A DNA stretch of 64,000 nt from Porphyrobacter sp. AAP82 (GCF_000331285.1 NZ_ANFX01000019.1:1-64000), one strand, 5' to 3'. Positions 15,364 to 24,378 are shown, counted from the first letter of the stretch. Notes: generated by a model not told the origin, from the letters alone. Program-made: numbers and translations.

Positions 15364-16572
15364 TCAGAGACCGAGAACGGTCTTGGCGATGATGTTCTTC
15401 TGCACCTCGTCCGAGCCGCCGAAGATCGTCGAGGCGCGGTTGTTCAAGTATTTGCCCATCGCGGTCTGGGCATATTCGCTGCCCACGGGTTCGGGCGCCT
15501 CGTTGCCGTAGAGCGGGCGCTCGAGCGGCAATTGCAGCGCGTCGGGGCCGAGCAGTTCGAGCCGCAGCACATCGACCTGCTGGCCGATGTTGGAGCCGAG
15601 CAGCTTGACCAGCGAGGTCTGCGGCCCGGGAGCACGGCCCTTGGCGAGTTCGGCGAGGATCCTGAGCTCGGTCACCTCGAGCGCCTCGGCCTCGAGCCTG
15701 ACGCGGGCAAGGCGGTCGCAGAAGCGCGGGTCGTGCGCGATCGCGCCGTTGACGCCCGAGGGCTGGGTCTCGGCGAGCGTCTCCAGCCGCCCGATGCTCT
15801 GGAGCAGGCGCGGGGCGTAGCACGATCCGCCGCGCTCGTTTTCGAGCAGGAACTTGGCGATGGTCCAGCCTGCGCCTTCCGCGCCGATGCGGTTCTCGGC
15901 CGGCGTGCGCGCGTCGGTGAAGAACACCGCGTTGACCTCGTGATCGCCCGACATCGAATAGATCGGCGTCACCTCGACCCCCGGCTGGTCCATCGGGACG
16001 AGCAGGAAGCTGATCCCCTGCTGCTTCTTGACGCTCGCATCGGTGCGCACCAGCGCGAAGATCCAGTCGGCGTGGTGGGCGTGGGTGGTCCAGATCTTGG
16101 AACCGTTGATCACATATTCGTCGCCATCAAGGCGCGCCGAGGTCTTGAGGCTGGCGAGGTCCGAGCCCGAGCCGGGCTCGGAATAGCCCTGGCACCAGTA
16201 GTCGTCGCCCGACAGGATGCCGGGCAGGAAGCGCGCCTTTTGTTCGGGCGTGCCGAATTCGCAGATCACCGGGCCGACAAGGCGCAGCCCGAGGATCGCC
16301 AATGCGGGCGCCCCGGCGAGCGCGCATTCCTTCTCGAAGATGAATTTCTGCGTCGGGGTCCAGCCGGTGCCGCCGTCTTCCTTGGGCCAGTGCGGGGCGA
16401 CCCAGCCTTGGCGATAGAGGATGCGGTGCCATTCCATGCCGATGTCCGGCTCGACGAACACGCCGGGGGTGCGGCGCGCCCCGTCGCGCAGCCGTTCGGG
16501 CAGGTTATCGGCGAGGAAGGCGCGAACGTCCTCGCGGAAAGCCAGATCCTCGGGCGAGAAGTCCATATCCAT
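15364..16572 (-). CDS. Acyl-CoA dehydrogenase
   Basis: This protein of about 402 residues has the N-terminal helix DFSPEDLAFREDVRAFLADNLPE, the ACAD signature WCQGYSEPGSGSDLASLKT, and the C-terminal GGSDEVQKNIIAKTVLGL. It introduces a double bond alpha-beta in an acyl-CoA with FAD. The sequence resembles the large branch associated with steroid and other bulky acyl side chains rather than short-chain enzymes. Start could be ATG 16572 or 16566. It pairs with a second, shorter ACAD gene at 19792, which suggests a heteromeric enzyme of the kind known for steroid side chains. Confidence 0.9.
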   Translation of the reverse strand: MDMDFSPEDLAFREDVRAFLADNLPERLRDGARRTPGVFVEPDIGMEWHRILYRQGWVAPHWPKEDGGTGWTPTQKFIFEKECALAGAPALAILGLRLVGPVICEFGTPEQKARFLPGILSGDDYWCQGYSEPGSGSDLASLKTSARLDGDEYVINGSKIWTTHAHHADWIFALVRTDASVKKQQGISFLLVPMDQPGVEVTPIYSMSGDHEVNAVFFTDARTPAENRIGAEGAGWTIAKFLLENERGGSCYAPRLLQSIGRLETLAETQPSGVNGAIAHDPRFCDRLARVRLEAEALEVTELRILAELAKGRAPGPQTSLVKLLGSNIGQQVDVLRLELLGPDALQLPLERPLYGNEAPEPVGSEYAQTAMGKYLNNRASTIFGGSDEVQKNIIAKTVLGL

Positions 16573-16627
16573 TGCAGTCAGTCCCAATTGCAATCCCGCA
16601 AGCTACGCAACTTGCGGGCCACCAGCT

Positions 16628-17395
16628 TCATTCCCCGTCCCGCGTTTCGTCCCTTTGGGCCCACGCAATCGTGCGCCGCAGCAGGTCGTAATAGACGTCG
16701 TAGTTCCACGCGCACATTTCCTTGTGCGGGTAGAAATCGGCCATGCCGGGAAGATCGTAATGCCCGCGGCAATGGCCAAGCGCGTTGTATACAATGCGCC
16801 CTTTCCCGATATCCCTCGTATAAACGATAGGAACCGTGGTCTTGTCCCAGTGGCTGTGGGTGAAGCCGGTCGCCTCGCCTTCGAAGGTGGTCTGCATCAG
16901 CGTGTCGATCGGCGCGGTGGTCTTGGAGAGGTAGAGCTCGTCCACCACCTCGAAATCCGCGATCCCGCGGGTCAGCTCGTGGTCCTTGTTCACCACTTCG
17001 ACCGGGAACTTGTCGATCGGCGGGTGGGCGACGAACTGCGTGCCGAGCATCTCCATCACGTCGGGCCGCTCGTCGGGCGCATCGACCAGCCCTTCGGCGG
17101 TGAAGACCAGGATCGAGTTGGTGCCGTGGAGTGCCATCCACTTGCCGCCCGTCTCCATCCACGCCTTCAATTGCTGCGCCTGTTCCACGGTCGGCATCAG
17201 GTCGCAGGTGTAGGTGATGAGGAAGCGGCACTGGTCGAGCCGCTCGAGCCCCGAATAGTCCGCCGCCACGGTGGTGCGGATATGCGGGTGCTCGGCGAGC
17301 AGCTTGAGGATTTCGAGCCGAGGGTAGTCGATATCGTGATACTTGCCCGCAGCGATGAAATGCGCGTCGATGCGGGTGGCGGGTTGGTTCGGCAT
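16628..17395 (-). CDS. ThuA-like (trehalose-utilisation fold) protein, first copy
   Basis: This 255-residue protein has the ThuA/class-I glutamine amidotransferase-like fold: YPRLEILKLLAEHP, FLITYTCDLMPTVEQAQQLKAWMETGGKWMALHG, EVVDELYLSK, and HSHWDKTTVPIVYTRDIGKGRIVYNALGH. It has no secretion signal. ThuA proteins occur in sugar and polycyclic catabolic clusters with uncertain chemistry, and no function can be assigned here. It lies between the ACAD and an SDR in one operon. A second, divergent copy is at 22604. Confidence 0.8.
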   Translation of the reverse strand: MPNQPATRIDAHFIAAGKYHDIDYPRLEILKLLAEHPHIRTTVAADYSGLERLDQCRFLITYTCDLMPTVEQAQQLKAWMETGGKWMALHGTNSILVFTAEGLVDAPDERPDVMEMLGTQFVAHPPIDKFPVEVVNKDHELTRGIADFEVVDELYLSKTTAPIDTLMQTTFEGEATGFTHSHWDKTTVPIVYTRDIGKGRIVYNALGHCRGHYDLPGMADFYPHKEMCAWNYDVYYDLLRRTIAWAQRDETRDGE

Positions 17396-17410
17396 ATCAG
17401 TTCCTGCCCC

Positions 17411-18181
17411 TTAGCTTCTGATGCTGCCGCCGCCGTCGACGGTGAGGTCGCAGCCGGTGGTGAAGCTCGCCTCGTCGGAGGCGAAGAACACCACCGCGCG
17501 GGCGACTTCCTCGGGCTCGCCGATGCGGTTCATCGGGTGGGTGGCGGCAAAATTGGTCTCGATGTTTTCAGGCGTGTCGGCGCCGGAGAACTTGTAGCGG
17601 TTGTACATCGGCGTGCGGATCGCGCCGGGGTGGACCATGTTGACGCGGATTGGCAGGCCCCGTTCGGCAAGGTCCAATGCGACCGATTGCGTCAGGCCCC
17701 TGAGGCCGGTCTTGGAGGCGGAATAGGCCGCCACGAAGCTCGCCGGGCGCAGCGCGATCATCGAGCCGATGTTGACGATGGCGCAGGGCTCGCCGCTCGC
17801 CGCCATCGCCGGGATCGCGGCGCGCATGCCGTAGAAGGGGCCGTGAAGGTTGATGTCGATGGTGCGCTCCCACACGTCCAATGCGCCCTCGGGGACGTTG
17901 CCGGGCTCGGAAATGCCGGCGATGTTGGCGAGCACCGTGAGCTTGCCGAAGCGCGCGAGGGTGGCGGCGACGGCGGCCTCCCACTGCGCCAGGTGGCGCA
18001 CATCGAGTGGGGACGCCGCCGCGCGGTCACCCAGCTGTGCGGCGAGCGCTTGCGCCTTCTCGAGCTGCACGTCGCCGAGCATCACGCTGCCGCCCTCGGC
18101 GATAATCAACCGCGCGACCGCCTCGCCGATTCCTTCCGCGCCGCCCGATACCAGCGCGACCTTGCCCTGCATCCTGCTCAT
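17411..18181 (-). CDS. SDR family NAD(P)-dependent oxidoreductase
   Basis: This 256-residue classical SDR has SGGAEGIG for cofactor binding, NIAGISEPGN, the serine in IVNIGSMIA and the catalytic YSASK. The C-terminus TTGCDLTVDGGGSIRS is complete. MLGDVQ at the end of beta-2 favours NAD. It would oxidise or reduce a hydroxyl/keto group of the pathway intermediate, possibly a beta-hydroxyacyl-CoA. ATG 18181 overlaps the thiolase stop by 4 nt. Confidence 0.88.
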   Translation of the reverse strand: MSRMQGKVALVSGGAEGIGEAVARLIIAEGGSVMLGDVQLEKAQALAAQLGDRAAASPLDVRHLAQWEAAVAATLARFGKLTVLANIAGISEPGNVPEGALDVWERTIDINLHGPFYGMRAAIPAMAASGEPCAIVNIGSMIALRPASFVAAYSASKTGLRGLTQSVALDLAERGLPIRVNMVHPGAIRTPMYNRYKFSGADTPENIETNFAATHPMNRIGEPEEVARAVVFFASDEASFTTGCDLTVDGGGSIRS

Positions 18182-19344
18182 TCGCGCTCCAGGATCGCGA
18201 CGCCCGAAAGGCCGGGTGCGCCGTAAACGTGGGAATAGCCGAACCTCGGCCCTTTGCCATTTGGGCCGGGCACCTGCCGCTCGCCCGCGCGGCCGCGCAG
18301 TTGCGTCACGTTCTCGTAGACCTGCCTCAGGCCCGAGGCGCCGATCGGCTCCCCGCAGGCAAGGCACCCGCCATCGGTGTTGACGGGAAGCTTCCCGCCG
18401 CCGATCTCGGTCCAGCCATTGGCGAGCCATTCCTCCTGTTCGCCGTCCTTGCAGAAGCCGTTTTCGGCCATGTGCATGATTTCCGCGCCGCTCTCGGTGT
18501 CCTGCAATTGCGCGACCGAGATGTCCTCGGGCCCGATCCCGGCCTTCTCGAAGGCGGCCTTGCTGGCCAAGACGGTGGGCTTGCCGCCTTCCTCGATGCT
18601 GATGCCGGCCTGGAACACCTCGAAGGAATTGGGCGGGCGGGTCTTCACCGCAACGCTGCGGATCTTGACCCCGTCGGCGCCCAGTTCCTTCATCTTCTTT
18701 TCCGAAGCGAGGATCAGCGCCACCGCGCCCTCGGCAGGCGAGCAGAACATGTATTTGGTGAGCGGATCGTTGATCATCGGCGCGTTCATGATCGTGTCGA
18801 GATCGACCGGGCTGCGCCGCCACGCGTGGGGCGTGATCGTGCCGTTGCGGAAGGCCTTTTCGGCGACGCGGCCCAATGTGGTGCGGCTGATGCCGTGGAG
18901 TTGCATGTAGCGCTGGATCTTCAGCGCGAAGAACTGCGTGGTCAGCATCATCCCGGTCTGGCCATACCATTCGGGCAGGCCATAGTCCGATGGCTTGGCG
19001 TTGAACGCGCCCCGCGGGTGCTTGTCGAAGCCCACGGCAAGCGCGAGGTCATACATCCCGCTGGCGATCGCCTGCTGCGAGGCGGCGAGCGCGCTGCCTC
19101 CCGTGGCGCAGCCATTGGCGACATTGGTGAAGGGGAGGCTGGTCAGCCCCAGCTCGTTGACCATGATGTCGGCATTGCCCGCCGCTGCCGAGCCGCCATA
19201 GGCGCATTCGATATCGGGCCATTCGAGGCCGGCATCGGTCAATGCCTCGCGCACCGCATAGACGCCCTGTTCGCGGCCCGAGCGGCTGTCGGTGCGGCCA
19301 AAGGGATGGATCCCGGCGCCGATGATATAGACGTTCTCGCTCAT
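18178..19344 (-). CDS. Thiolase-fold acyltransferase/retro-aldolase (lipid-transfer-protein type)
   Basis: This 388-residue protein has the thiolase nucleophile region VANGCATGGSALAASQQ (Cys79). The usual C-terminal GHP and CGGG motifs are replaced by GEPIGASGLRQVYENV and HVYGAPGLSG. That pattern is typical of SCP-x/Ltp2-like proteins, some of which act as retro-aldolases on steroid side chains together with a DUF35 subunit. A DUF35 gene follows directly (4-nt overlap), which supports a thiolase-DUF35 complex here. The reaction, thiolysis or aldol cleavage, cannot be decided from sequence alone. Confidence 0.85.
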   Translation of the reverse strand: MSENVYIIGAGIHPFGRTDSRSGREQGVYAVREALTDAGLEWPDIECAYGGSAAAGNADIMVNELGLTSLPFTNVANGCATGGSALAASQQAIASGMYDLALAVGFDKHPRGAFNAKPSDYGLPEWYGQTGMMLTTQFFALKIQRYMQLHGISRTTLGRVAEKAFRNGTITPHAWRRSPVDLDTIMNAPMINDPLTKYMFCSPAEGAVALILASEKKMKELGADGVKIRSVAVKTRPPNSFEVFQAGISIEEGGKPTVLASKAAFEKAGIGPEDISVAQLQDTESGAEIMHMAENGFCKDGEQEEWLANGWTEIGGGKLPVNTDGGCLACGEPIGASGLRQVYENVTQLRGRAGERQVPGPNGKGPRFGYSHVYGAPGLSGVAILERE

Positions 19345-19766
19345 GCGGCTTTGCTTTCGCTGGCGGTGGCAGGACGGAAGGCGAAGGTGTCGTAGCGCGC
19401 GTTGAACGGCACGATGCAGAATTCGAGCTCCAGCCCCAAGTGGAGGTCTTCAAGCCGGCAATCGACGATGCGGCTTTCGACGATCACCTCGCCGGGCAGT
19501 TCGACATAGCCGAGGAGGTAAGGCTGGAAATCGGGCGGGCCTTCGCCGGGCCCCGAGCCTGGGCCTTCATAGGGCTCCTTGGGGAGGAAGCCCTGGCTGG
19601 TCCACGACCACAGCTTGCCGCGGCGCGAGAGCTTGTAGGGCTCCACCCCCTCGGCCGCATCACCGGTCGGCATCGGGAAGACGATCTGCCCCGATGGCAA
19701 GCGCCCGCCCATCAGATGCGGCTGTGCGCCGTCGCTCCACAGGTCCGGGTCGATCTTTTCGCCCAT
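19341..19766 (-). CDS. DUF35-like OB-fold protein, partner of the thiolase
   Basis: This 141-residue protein holds an OB-fold (KLSRRGKLWSWTSQGFLPKEPYEG and QPYLLGYVELPGEVIVESRIVDC). The rubredoxin-like zinc finger normally at the front is not built: GRLPSGQIVFPMPTG has no cysteines. DUF35 proteins dock on thiolases and are needed for activity in steroid side-chain complexes. ATG 19766 gives MGEKIDPDLWS; an upstream in-frame ATG at 19817 overlaps the preceding ACAD gene. The C-terminus overlaps the thiolase start by 4 nt. Confidence 0.8.
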   Translation of the reverse strand: MGEKIDPDLWSDGAQPHLMGGRLPSGQIVFPMPTGDAAEGVEPYKLSRRGKLWSWTSQGFLPKEPYEGPGSGPGEGPPDFQPYLLGYVELPGEVIVESRIVDCRLEDLHLGLELEFCIVPFNARYDTFAFRPATASESKAA

Positions 19767-19791
19767 GTCTCTTGTCCCCTCCAGCTGGCCG

Positions 19792-20874
19792 TCAGGCGGC
19801 CAGTGCATACTCCGCAAGCACCGTATCGACGTCGCCGAACAGGCGGGCGAGCACCAGCACGCGCTTCAGCGCATGGCCGATCGCCAGTTCGTCGGTAATC
19901 CCCATGCCGCCGTGCATCTGCACCGCCTCGCGGGCGATCGCATCGACGTTCTCGCCGATATAGGCCTTGGCCCCGGCGGCGGCGCGCTGCCATTTTTCCG
20001 CGTCGCCGCGGTCGGTCAATGCCGCACGGTAAAGCATTGATCGTGCTTGTTCTTCCTTGGCGTAGCAATCCACCAGCCGGTGCTGCAAAGCCTGGAAGCT
20101 CCCGATCGCGACGCCGAACTGCTCGCGCTCCTTCACATAGGTGAGCGTGTCGCCCAGCAGGCGCTGGCCGAGGCCGACCATCTCGGCGGCCGCATAGAGC
20201 CTGAGGTCGGCGACAATGCCATCGAGCGCCGCCGGATCGAGCGCCAGCCTGGCGCTCGCCGGTGTGCGGTTGAGCTTGATCTCGCCCGCGATGCTGCCAT
20301 CCGCGAGGCGATAGGCGCGCACTTCGAGGCCCGGCGCATCACGCGGCACGAGGAAGCACGCAGTCTGGCCGCCAAGGTCCGCGGTGACGATGAACAGGTC
20401 GGCAAGAGCTGCGCCCATCACCATCGTCTTCTCGCCGGTGAGGGTGAAGCCGTCTCCTACGCTCTCCGCCTTCATGCCCTTGGCCTTGAGGCTGTAGCGC
20501 TGCCCGCGTTCGGTCCAGGCGAAGGTGGCGAGGGTCTCGCCCGACAGCACGCCCTCCAGCACATCGCCCGCAGCCCCGCGTTCGAGCAGCAGGGCGGGGC
20601 AAATGCCGTGTTCGAGCAGCGGGTCGGGCGCATTGGCCTTGCCGATCGCTTCGAGCACCAGCGCCAGATCGACCGCCGATCCGCCCATGCCGCCCGCGTC
20701 TTCACCGGCGGCGAGCGCAACCAGGCCCATCCCGGCAAGGTCCTGCCAGCGCGCGCGGTCATAGCCGGTGGGCGATAGGCGCAGGCGGCGGCGGGCCTCG
20801 ACGTCGATGGGCGCGGCGAAGCGTTCCACCGAGGTGACGAACATCTGCTGTTCTTCGGACAGGTCGAAATTCAT
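19792..20874 (-). CDS. Acyl-CoA dehydrogenase, second subunit type
   Basis: This 360-residue protein has the short ACAD form: MNFDLSEEQQMFVTSVERF, GEKTMVMGAALADLF, LRLYAAAEMVGLGQRLLGDTLTYVKEREQFGVAIGSFQALQHRL and QMHGGMGITDELAIGHALKR. The centre is more diverged than in the 15364 copy. In steroid and other polycyclic pathways two unequal ACAD subunits form one alpha2-beta2 enzyme; this pair fits that pattern but interaction is inferred. It starts 2 nt after the P450 gene. Confidence 0.87.
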   Translation of the reverse strand: MNFDLSEEQQMFVTSVERFAAPIDVEARRRLRLSPTGYDRARWQDLAGMGLVALAAGEDAGGMGGSAVDLALVLEAIGKANAPDPLLEHGICPALLLERGAAGDVLEGVLSGETLATFAWTERGQRYSLKAKGMKAESVGDGFTLTGEKTMVMGAALADLFIVTADLGGQTACFLVPRDAPGLEVRAYRLADGSIAGEIKLNRTPASARLALDPAALDGIVADLRLYAAAEMVGLGQRLLGDTLTYVKEREQFGVAIGSFQALQHRLVDCYAKEEQARSMLYRAALTDRGDAEKWQRAAAGAKAYIGENVDAIAREAVQMHGGMGITDELAIGHALKRVLVLARLFGDVDTVLAEYALAA

Positions 20875-20875
20875 G

Positions 20876-22129
20876 TCAGGCCTTACCGGTGCCAGCGCGC
20901 GTGAACGTGATCGGCAGGTGGGTCACGCCGCGCAGCAGGATGTTGGGGAGGATACGGATCGCGTTCTCGTCTGCAATCGCGAAGTTATCGAGCCGTTCGA
21001 GCAGCTCGTCGAAGGCGACCAGCATTTCCTTGCGGGACAGCATGTTGCCCACGCACATATGCGGGCCCTTGCCGAAGCTGAGGTGGGTGCGGGCGTTGGC
21101 GCGGTCGATATCGAAGCGGTCGGGATCGGGGAACCTGGACGGATCGCGGTTCGCGGCGGCATAGCGCAGCTGGACGACCGCCCCGTTCGGGATCGTCATC
21201 CCGCCAAGTTCGGTATCCGCCTTGACGATGCGCCACATGCCCGCAGTCGGGGTCTCGTAGCGCAGCGCCTCCTCGACGAGGTTCATGATCACCTTGGGAT
21301 CGCGCCCCCCGGCGGCCGCCTTGGCCTTGGCCATCTGGTCGGGGTTGCGGATCAGCTGGAGCAGGCCCCCGGCGAGGGTCGAGGTGGTGGTCTCGTTCCC
21401 CGCCACCATGAACTGCTGCATCAGCGACATGATTTCCGGGTCCGAGAGCGGCGTCTCGCCCTCGACGCGGGCTTCGACAAGGTCGGTCAAAAGGTCATTG
21501 CCGCCGTTCGCCTTGCGGTCGTCGATCAGGCCCTTGATGTAGTGCTGGAACTCTACGAGGCTGCGCGCGCATTCTTTCTTGCGTTCGTGATCGACCATCT
21601 GGCTGAAGCGGTCGACCGCCGCGTCCGACCAGCGCTTCACGCGGCCCGGATCATCGTCGAGGCCGATCTGCCCCGCGATCATCGCGACCGGCAGCGGCAC
21701 GCCGAACTCCTCGACGAATTCGCACGCGCCCCGCTCGGCGAAGGCCTCGATCAGCGCGATCGACTTCTGCCGCATGTCGGCCTCGATCGCGTTGACGCGC
21801 GGGGCCGAGAAGGCGAGGTTGACAAGCTTCCTGTTGCGGGTGTGGACGGGCGCGTCGGCGGTGAGCAGGGTAGGCAGGTCCGGCCAGCCTTCGGCGAGGA
21901 TCGCCTGGATGTCCTCCTCGGCCTCGCGGCCCATCAGCGCAGTGAAGTCGTTGGAGAAGACCTCCGGCTTGGCCGCCGCCTCGCTGCACAGGTCGTAAGA
22001 ATAGACGACCCAGGTGTTCATGCCTTCAAGGTGCTCGATCGCGATCCCCGCCTCGTGGATGGCGCGGTAGTAATCGAACGGATCGATCAGCGTTTCGGGC
22101 GCAAAGACATTGCCTTCGGGCTTGTTCAT
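20876..22129 (-). CDS. Cytochrome P450 (first of three)
   Basis: This 417-residue soluble bacterial P450 has the I-helix oxygen-binding AGNETTTS (243-250), the ExxR pair Glu287/Arg290 in EEALRYETP, and the haem loop FGKGPHMCVGN with Cys359 as thiolate ligand. It is a class-I-type enzyme that needs a ferredoxin and a reductase, neither of which is encoded nearby. It heads the operon P450-ACAD-DUF35-thiolase-SDR-ThuA-ACAD-SDR, so it probably carries out the first hydroxylation of the side chain. MNKPEGN is the first good start. Confidence 0.93.
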   Translation of the reverse strand: MNKPEGNVFAPETLIDPFDYYRAIHEAGIAIEHLEGMNTWVVYSYDLCSEAAAKPEVFSNDFTALMGREAEEDIQAILAEGWPDLPTLLTADAPVHTRNRKLVNLAFSAPRVNAIEADMRQKSIALIEAFAERGACEFVEEFGVPLPVAMIAGQIGLDDDPGRVKRWSDAAVDRFSQMVDHERKKECARSLVEFQHYIKGLIDDRKANGGNDLLTDLVEARVEGETPLSDPEIMSLMQQFMVAGNETTTSTLAGGLLQLIRNPDQMAKAKAAAGGRDPKVIMNLVEEALRYETPTAGMWRIVKADTELGGMTIPNGAVVQLRYAAANRDPSRFPDPDRFDIDRANARTHLSFGKGPHMCVGNMLSRKEMLVAFDELLERLDNFAIADENAIRILPNILLRGVTHLPITFTRAGTGKA

Positions 22130-22229
22130 GGGATGCGGCTCCAGACCCCTTGGGAGATTATGGGCAAAGCCTAGCTGCCCTCGCGCCCCCGATGCGATGC
22201 ACGAATGTGTTAGGGTCGAGCGCGCCGCA

Positions 22230-22607
22230 TCATGCGCCTGCGAATTCGCGCTGGAATTCCTGGCTGTCGAAATAGTCGCGCCAGCCCTTGATGCGGCCAT
22301 CGGCGCCGATGTCGAAGGTGCCCATCACGCGGATCGCCGCGCGGCGGCCGTCCTTGAAGTGGAAGATGTCGGTGCGTTCGGTGAGCACGGTGTTGCCGTT
22401 CGCGGCAATCGCGTGGGTCTGCCAGTCGCAGCGCTCGACCGCGCCGAGAAAGCCTTCGACCATCGCGCGCATCTGCGCGGTGCCGTTGACCGGCTCCATC
22501 GGGATATTGTGGTAGACGATGTCATCGGCGCACAGGGCGAGCATCGCGTCGATATCGCAGGCGTTCCAGTGGGCGATGAAGGCTTCGACGGTGGCTTGCG
22601 GGGTCAT
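22230..22607 (-). CDS. SnoaL/limonene-epoxide-hydrolase-like protein
   Basis: This 125-residue NTF2-fold protein starts MTPQATVEAFIAHWNACDIDAMLALCADDIVYHNIPMEP, the typical opening of the limonene-1,2-epoxide hydrolase family. VLTERTDIFHFKDGRRAAIRVMGTFDIGADGRIKGWRDYFD carries the Arg, Asp and Asp positions used by LEH for water activation (ERTD, GWRDYFD). Epoxide hydrolysis or isomerisation of an oxygenated intermediate is plausible. Its start overlaps the ThuA stop by 4 nt. Confidence 0.8.
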   Translation of the reverse strand: MTPQATVEAFIAHWNACDIDAMLALCADDIVYHNIPMEPVNGTAQMRAMVEGFLGAVERCDWQTHAIAANGNTVLTERTDIFHFKDGRRAAIRVMGTFDIGADGRIKGWRDYFDSQEFQREFAGA

Positions 22608-23368
22608 GGGGTTGCTCCTGAAGTGTAGTCGAGCGCCTGGGCGAGCAGCTGGCGGACATGGGGGTTGGCGTAGGTCGCGGGGCCATCGCCGCATTGCAGG
22701 TAGACGAGCGGGGCGGGGCAGGTGCGACTCTCCCACGCGACGCAGTTGCTGCCTTGAGGGTGCTCCCAGCCCGCGTTGCTGAACATCGCGCCCGCGACGG
22801 CCTGCGCGGCCGAGTAGAAATTGCCCGCCGTGAAGGCGAACCCCTCGGCCCGGATCAGCGGGGTGAGGGCGGTCTCGTCGATGGGGCACAGGTAAAGCTC
22901 GTCGGTGACGGGAAAGCGCGCCGGAAGCCCGCGTGTGACCGGATGGTCGGCGATGACCTGCGCGGTGTAGGCGACATCGTGGCGATAGCCGGAATCGAGC
23001 CCGTGCGGCCCCGGCTGGTAGTGGAACTGCCCGCCGAGCCATGCGTGCCACTGCGGCCACTCGGCCCAGCCCGCGATGGCGTGGTGCATCGCGACCGCGC
23101 CCTTTCCGCTCGCGAAACGGGCGGCGATGGCCTCGCGCAAGGCCGGCGAGGGTGGGCGGGTGGACACGGCCCCCTCGCCGAAGCTGTAGCCCGCCATGTC
23201 GTAGAACAGCAGCGCGTGCGCCTCGCGGATGGCACCGGCCGCATCCGCCTCGCCGCCTTCGGGATGGACGAGGTGGGTGATTTCCCAATCCCCGAGACTG
23301 GCGAGGAGTTCGTCAAACGGCCCGGCCTCGTAAGGGTGCCCGCCCGACAGGACCAGCAAGGCGCGCAT
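22604..23368 (-). CDS. ThuA-like protein, second copy
   Basis: This 254-residue ThuA-fold protein opens MRALLVLSGGHPYEAGPFDELLASL; HALLFYDMAGYSFGEG and GAVAMHHAIAGWAEWPQWHAWLGGQFHYQPG hold the conserved histidine-rich loop of the family. HPVTRGLPARFPVTDELYLCPID matches the first copy. The two copies share the fold but little else, so this is not a recent duplication. It lies between the CurA-type reductase and the LEH-like gene with overlaps of 1-4 nt. Biochemical role unknown. Confidence 0.82.
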   Translation of the reverse strand: MRALLVLSGGHPYEAGPFDELLASLGDWEITHLVHPEGGEADAAGAIREAHALLFYDMAGYSFGEGAVSTRPPSPALREAIAARFASGKGAVAMHHAIAGWAEWPQWHAWLGGQFHYQPGPHGLDSGYRHDVAYTAQVIADHPVTRGLPARFPVTDELYLCPIDETALTPLIRAEGFAFTAGNFYSAAQAVAGAMFSNAGWEHPQGSNCVAWESRTCPAPLVYLQCGDGPATYANPHVRQLLAQALDYTSGATP

Positions 23369-24378
23369 CAGGCGATCTTGAGGATCATCTTGCCGTCATT
23401 CGTCCCCGCAAACAGCCGCATGAAGCTGTCGAAGGCGTGCTCGAGCCCCTCGTCGATATGCTCGTCGATGGTGAGCTGGCCTTGCGCCGCCCACACCCCC
23501 ATCGCCTGCGCGCCCTCGGCGAAGCGCGGGACGTAGTCGGCGACCAGCAGCCCGCGGATATGGGCGCGCTTGACGATCAGCTGCCACAGGTTGCGGATGC
23601 CGCGCGGCTCGGTGTTGTATTCGCTGATGAGCCCGCACAGCCCGACGCGCGAATGGAGGTTCAAGTTCATCAGCCCCGCATCGAGGATGATCCCGCCGAC
23701 ATTCTCGAAGATCACGTCGACCCCGTCCGGGCAGGCCTCGGCGATGGCGGCGGTGAGGGCGGCTTCATCCTTGCCGCGATAGTCGATGGCGGCATCGAAG
23801 CCGTATTTCTCGGTCAGGCGCGCGCATTTGGCAGGCCCCCCCGCGATCCCGACCGCGCGGCACCCGTGGATCTTGGCGAGCTGGCCGACAAGGCTGCCCA
23901 CCGCGCCCGCCGCGCCGGTCACCAGCACGGTTTCGCCGGCCTTGGGCTCGCACACCTCGAGAAAGCCGAAATAGGCCGTCATCCCGACAGCGCCGAAGAT
24001 CGAGAGGTAGTTGGTGACATTGGGCACCAGCGAAAGGTCGATCGGCTGGGTGAACCCGCCCGCGACGCCGATCGAGTAATCCTCGAGCGCGTTCAGCCCC
24101 ATCACCCACTGGCCGGGCGCAAAGCCTTCCGCGCGGCTTTCCTCGACCACGCCGATGGTGCTGGCGCGGACCGGATCGCCCAAGGGGATCGGGGGCATGT
24201 AGTTGCCCTCTGCATCCATCCACCCGCGCATCGCCGGATCGAGCGAGGCATAGTGGTTGCGGATCAGGAACTGGCCCTCTTCCAGCGACGGGGTATCGAC
24301 AGTGACGAGCGCGAAGTCTTCAGGCACGGGCGTGCCATCGGGACGGCGCTGGAGGAGGAAGCGGCGGTTCTGGGGCAT
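23368..24378 (-). CDS. NADP-dependent reductase of the CurA/PTGR (zinc-free MDR) family
   Basis: This 336-residue medium-chain reductase lacks the zinc-binding cysteines of alcohol dehydrogenases. It has the Rossmann stretch ETVLVTGAAGAVGSLVGQLAKIHGCRAVGIAGG and the family-specific ASLDPAMRGWM near the start and GLCGLISEYNT near the end. CurA-type enzymes reduce the C=C bond of enones with NADPH. It is one of three in the island (also 26667 and 43252). Its stop shares one base with the ThuA start. Confidence 0.88.
   Translation of the reverse strand: MPQNRRFLLQRRPDGTPVPEDFALVTVDTPSLEEGQFLIRNHYASLDPAMRGWMDAEGNYMPPIPLGDPVRASTIGVVEESRAEGFAPGQWVMGLNALEDYSIGVAGGFTQPIDLSLVPNVTNYLSIFGAVGMTAYFGFLEVCEPKAGETVLVTGAAGAVGSLVGQLAKIHGCRAVGIAGGPAKCARLTEKYGFDAAIDYRGKDEAALTAAIAEACPDGVDVIFENVGGIILDAGLMNLNLHSRVGLCGLISEYNTEPRGIRNLWQLIVKRAHIRGLLVADYVPRFAEGAQAMGVWAAQGQLTIDEHIDEGLEHAFDSFMRLFAGTNDGKMILKIA

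Noticed and set aside
15532-18226. Long plus-strand frames through the ACAD, ThuA and SDR genes
   Set aside because: All lie opposite minus-strand genes with clear motifs and show no family signature.
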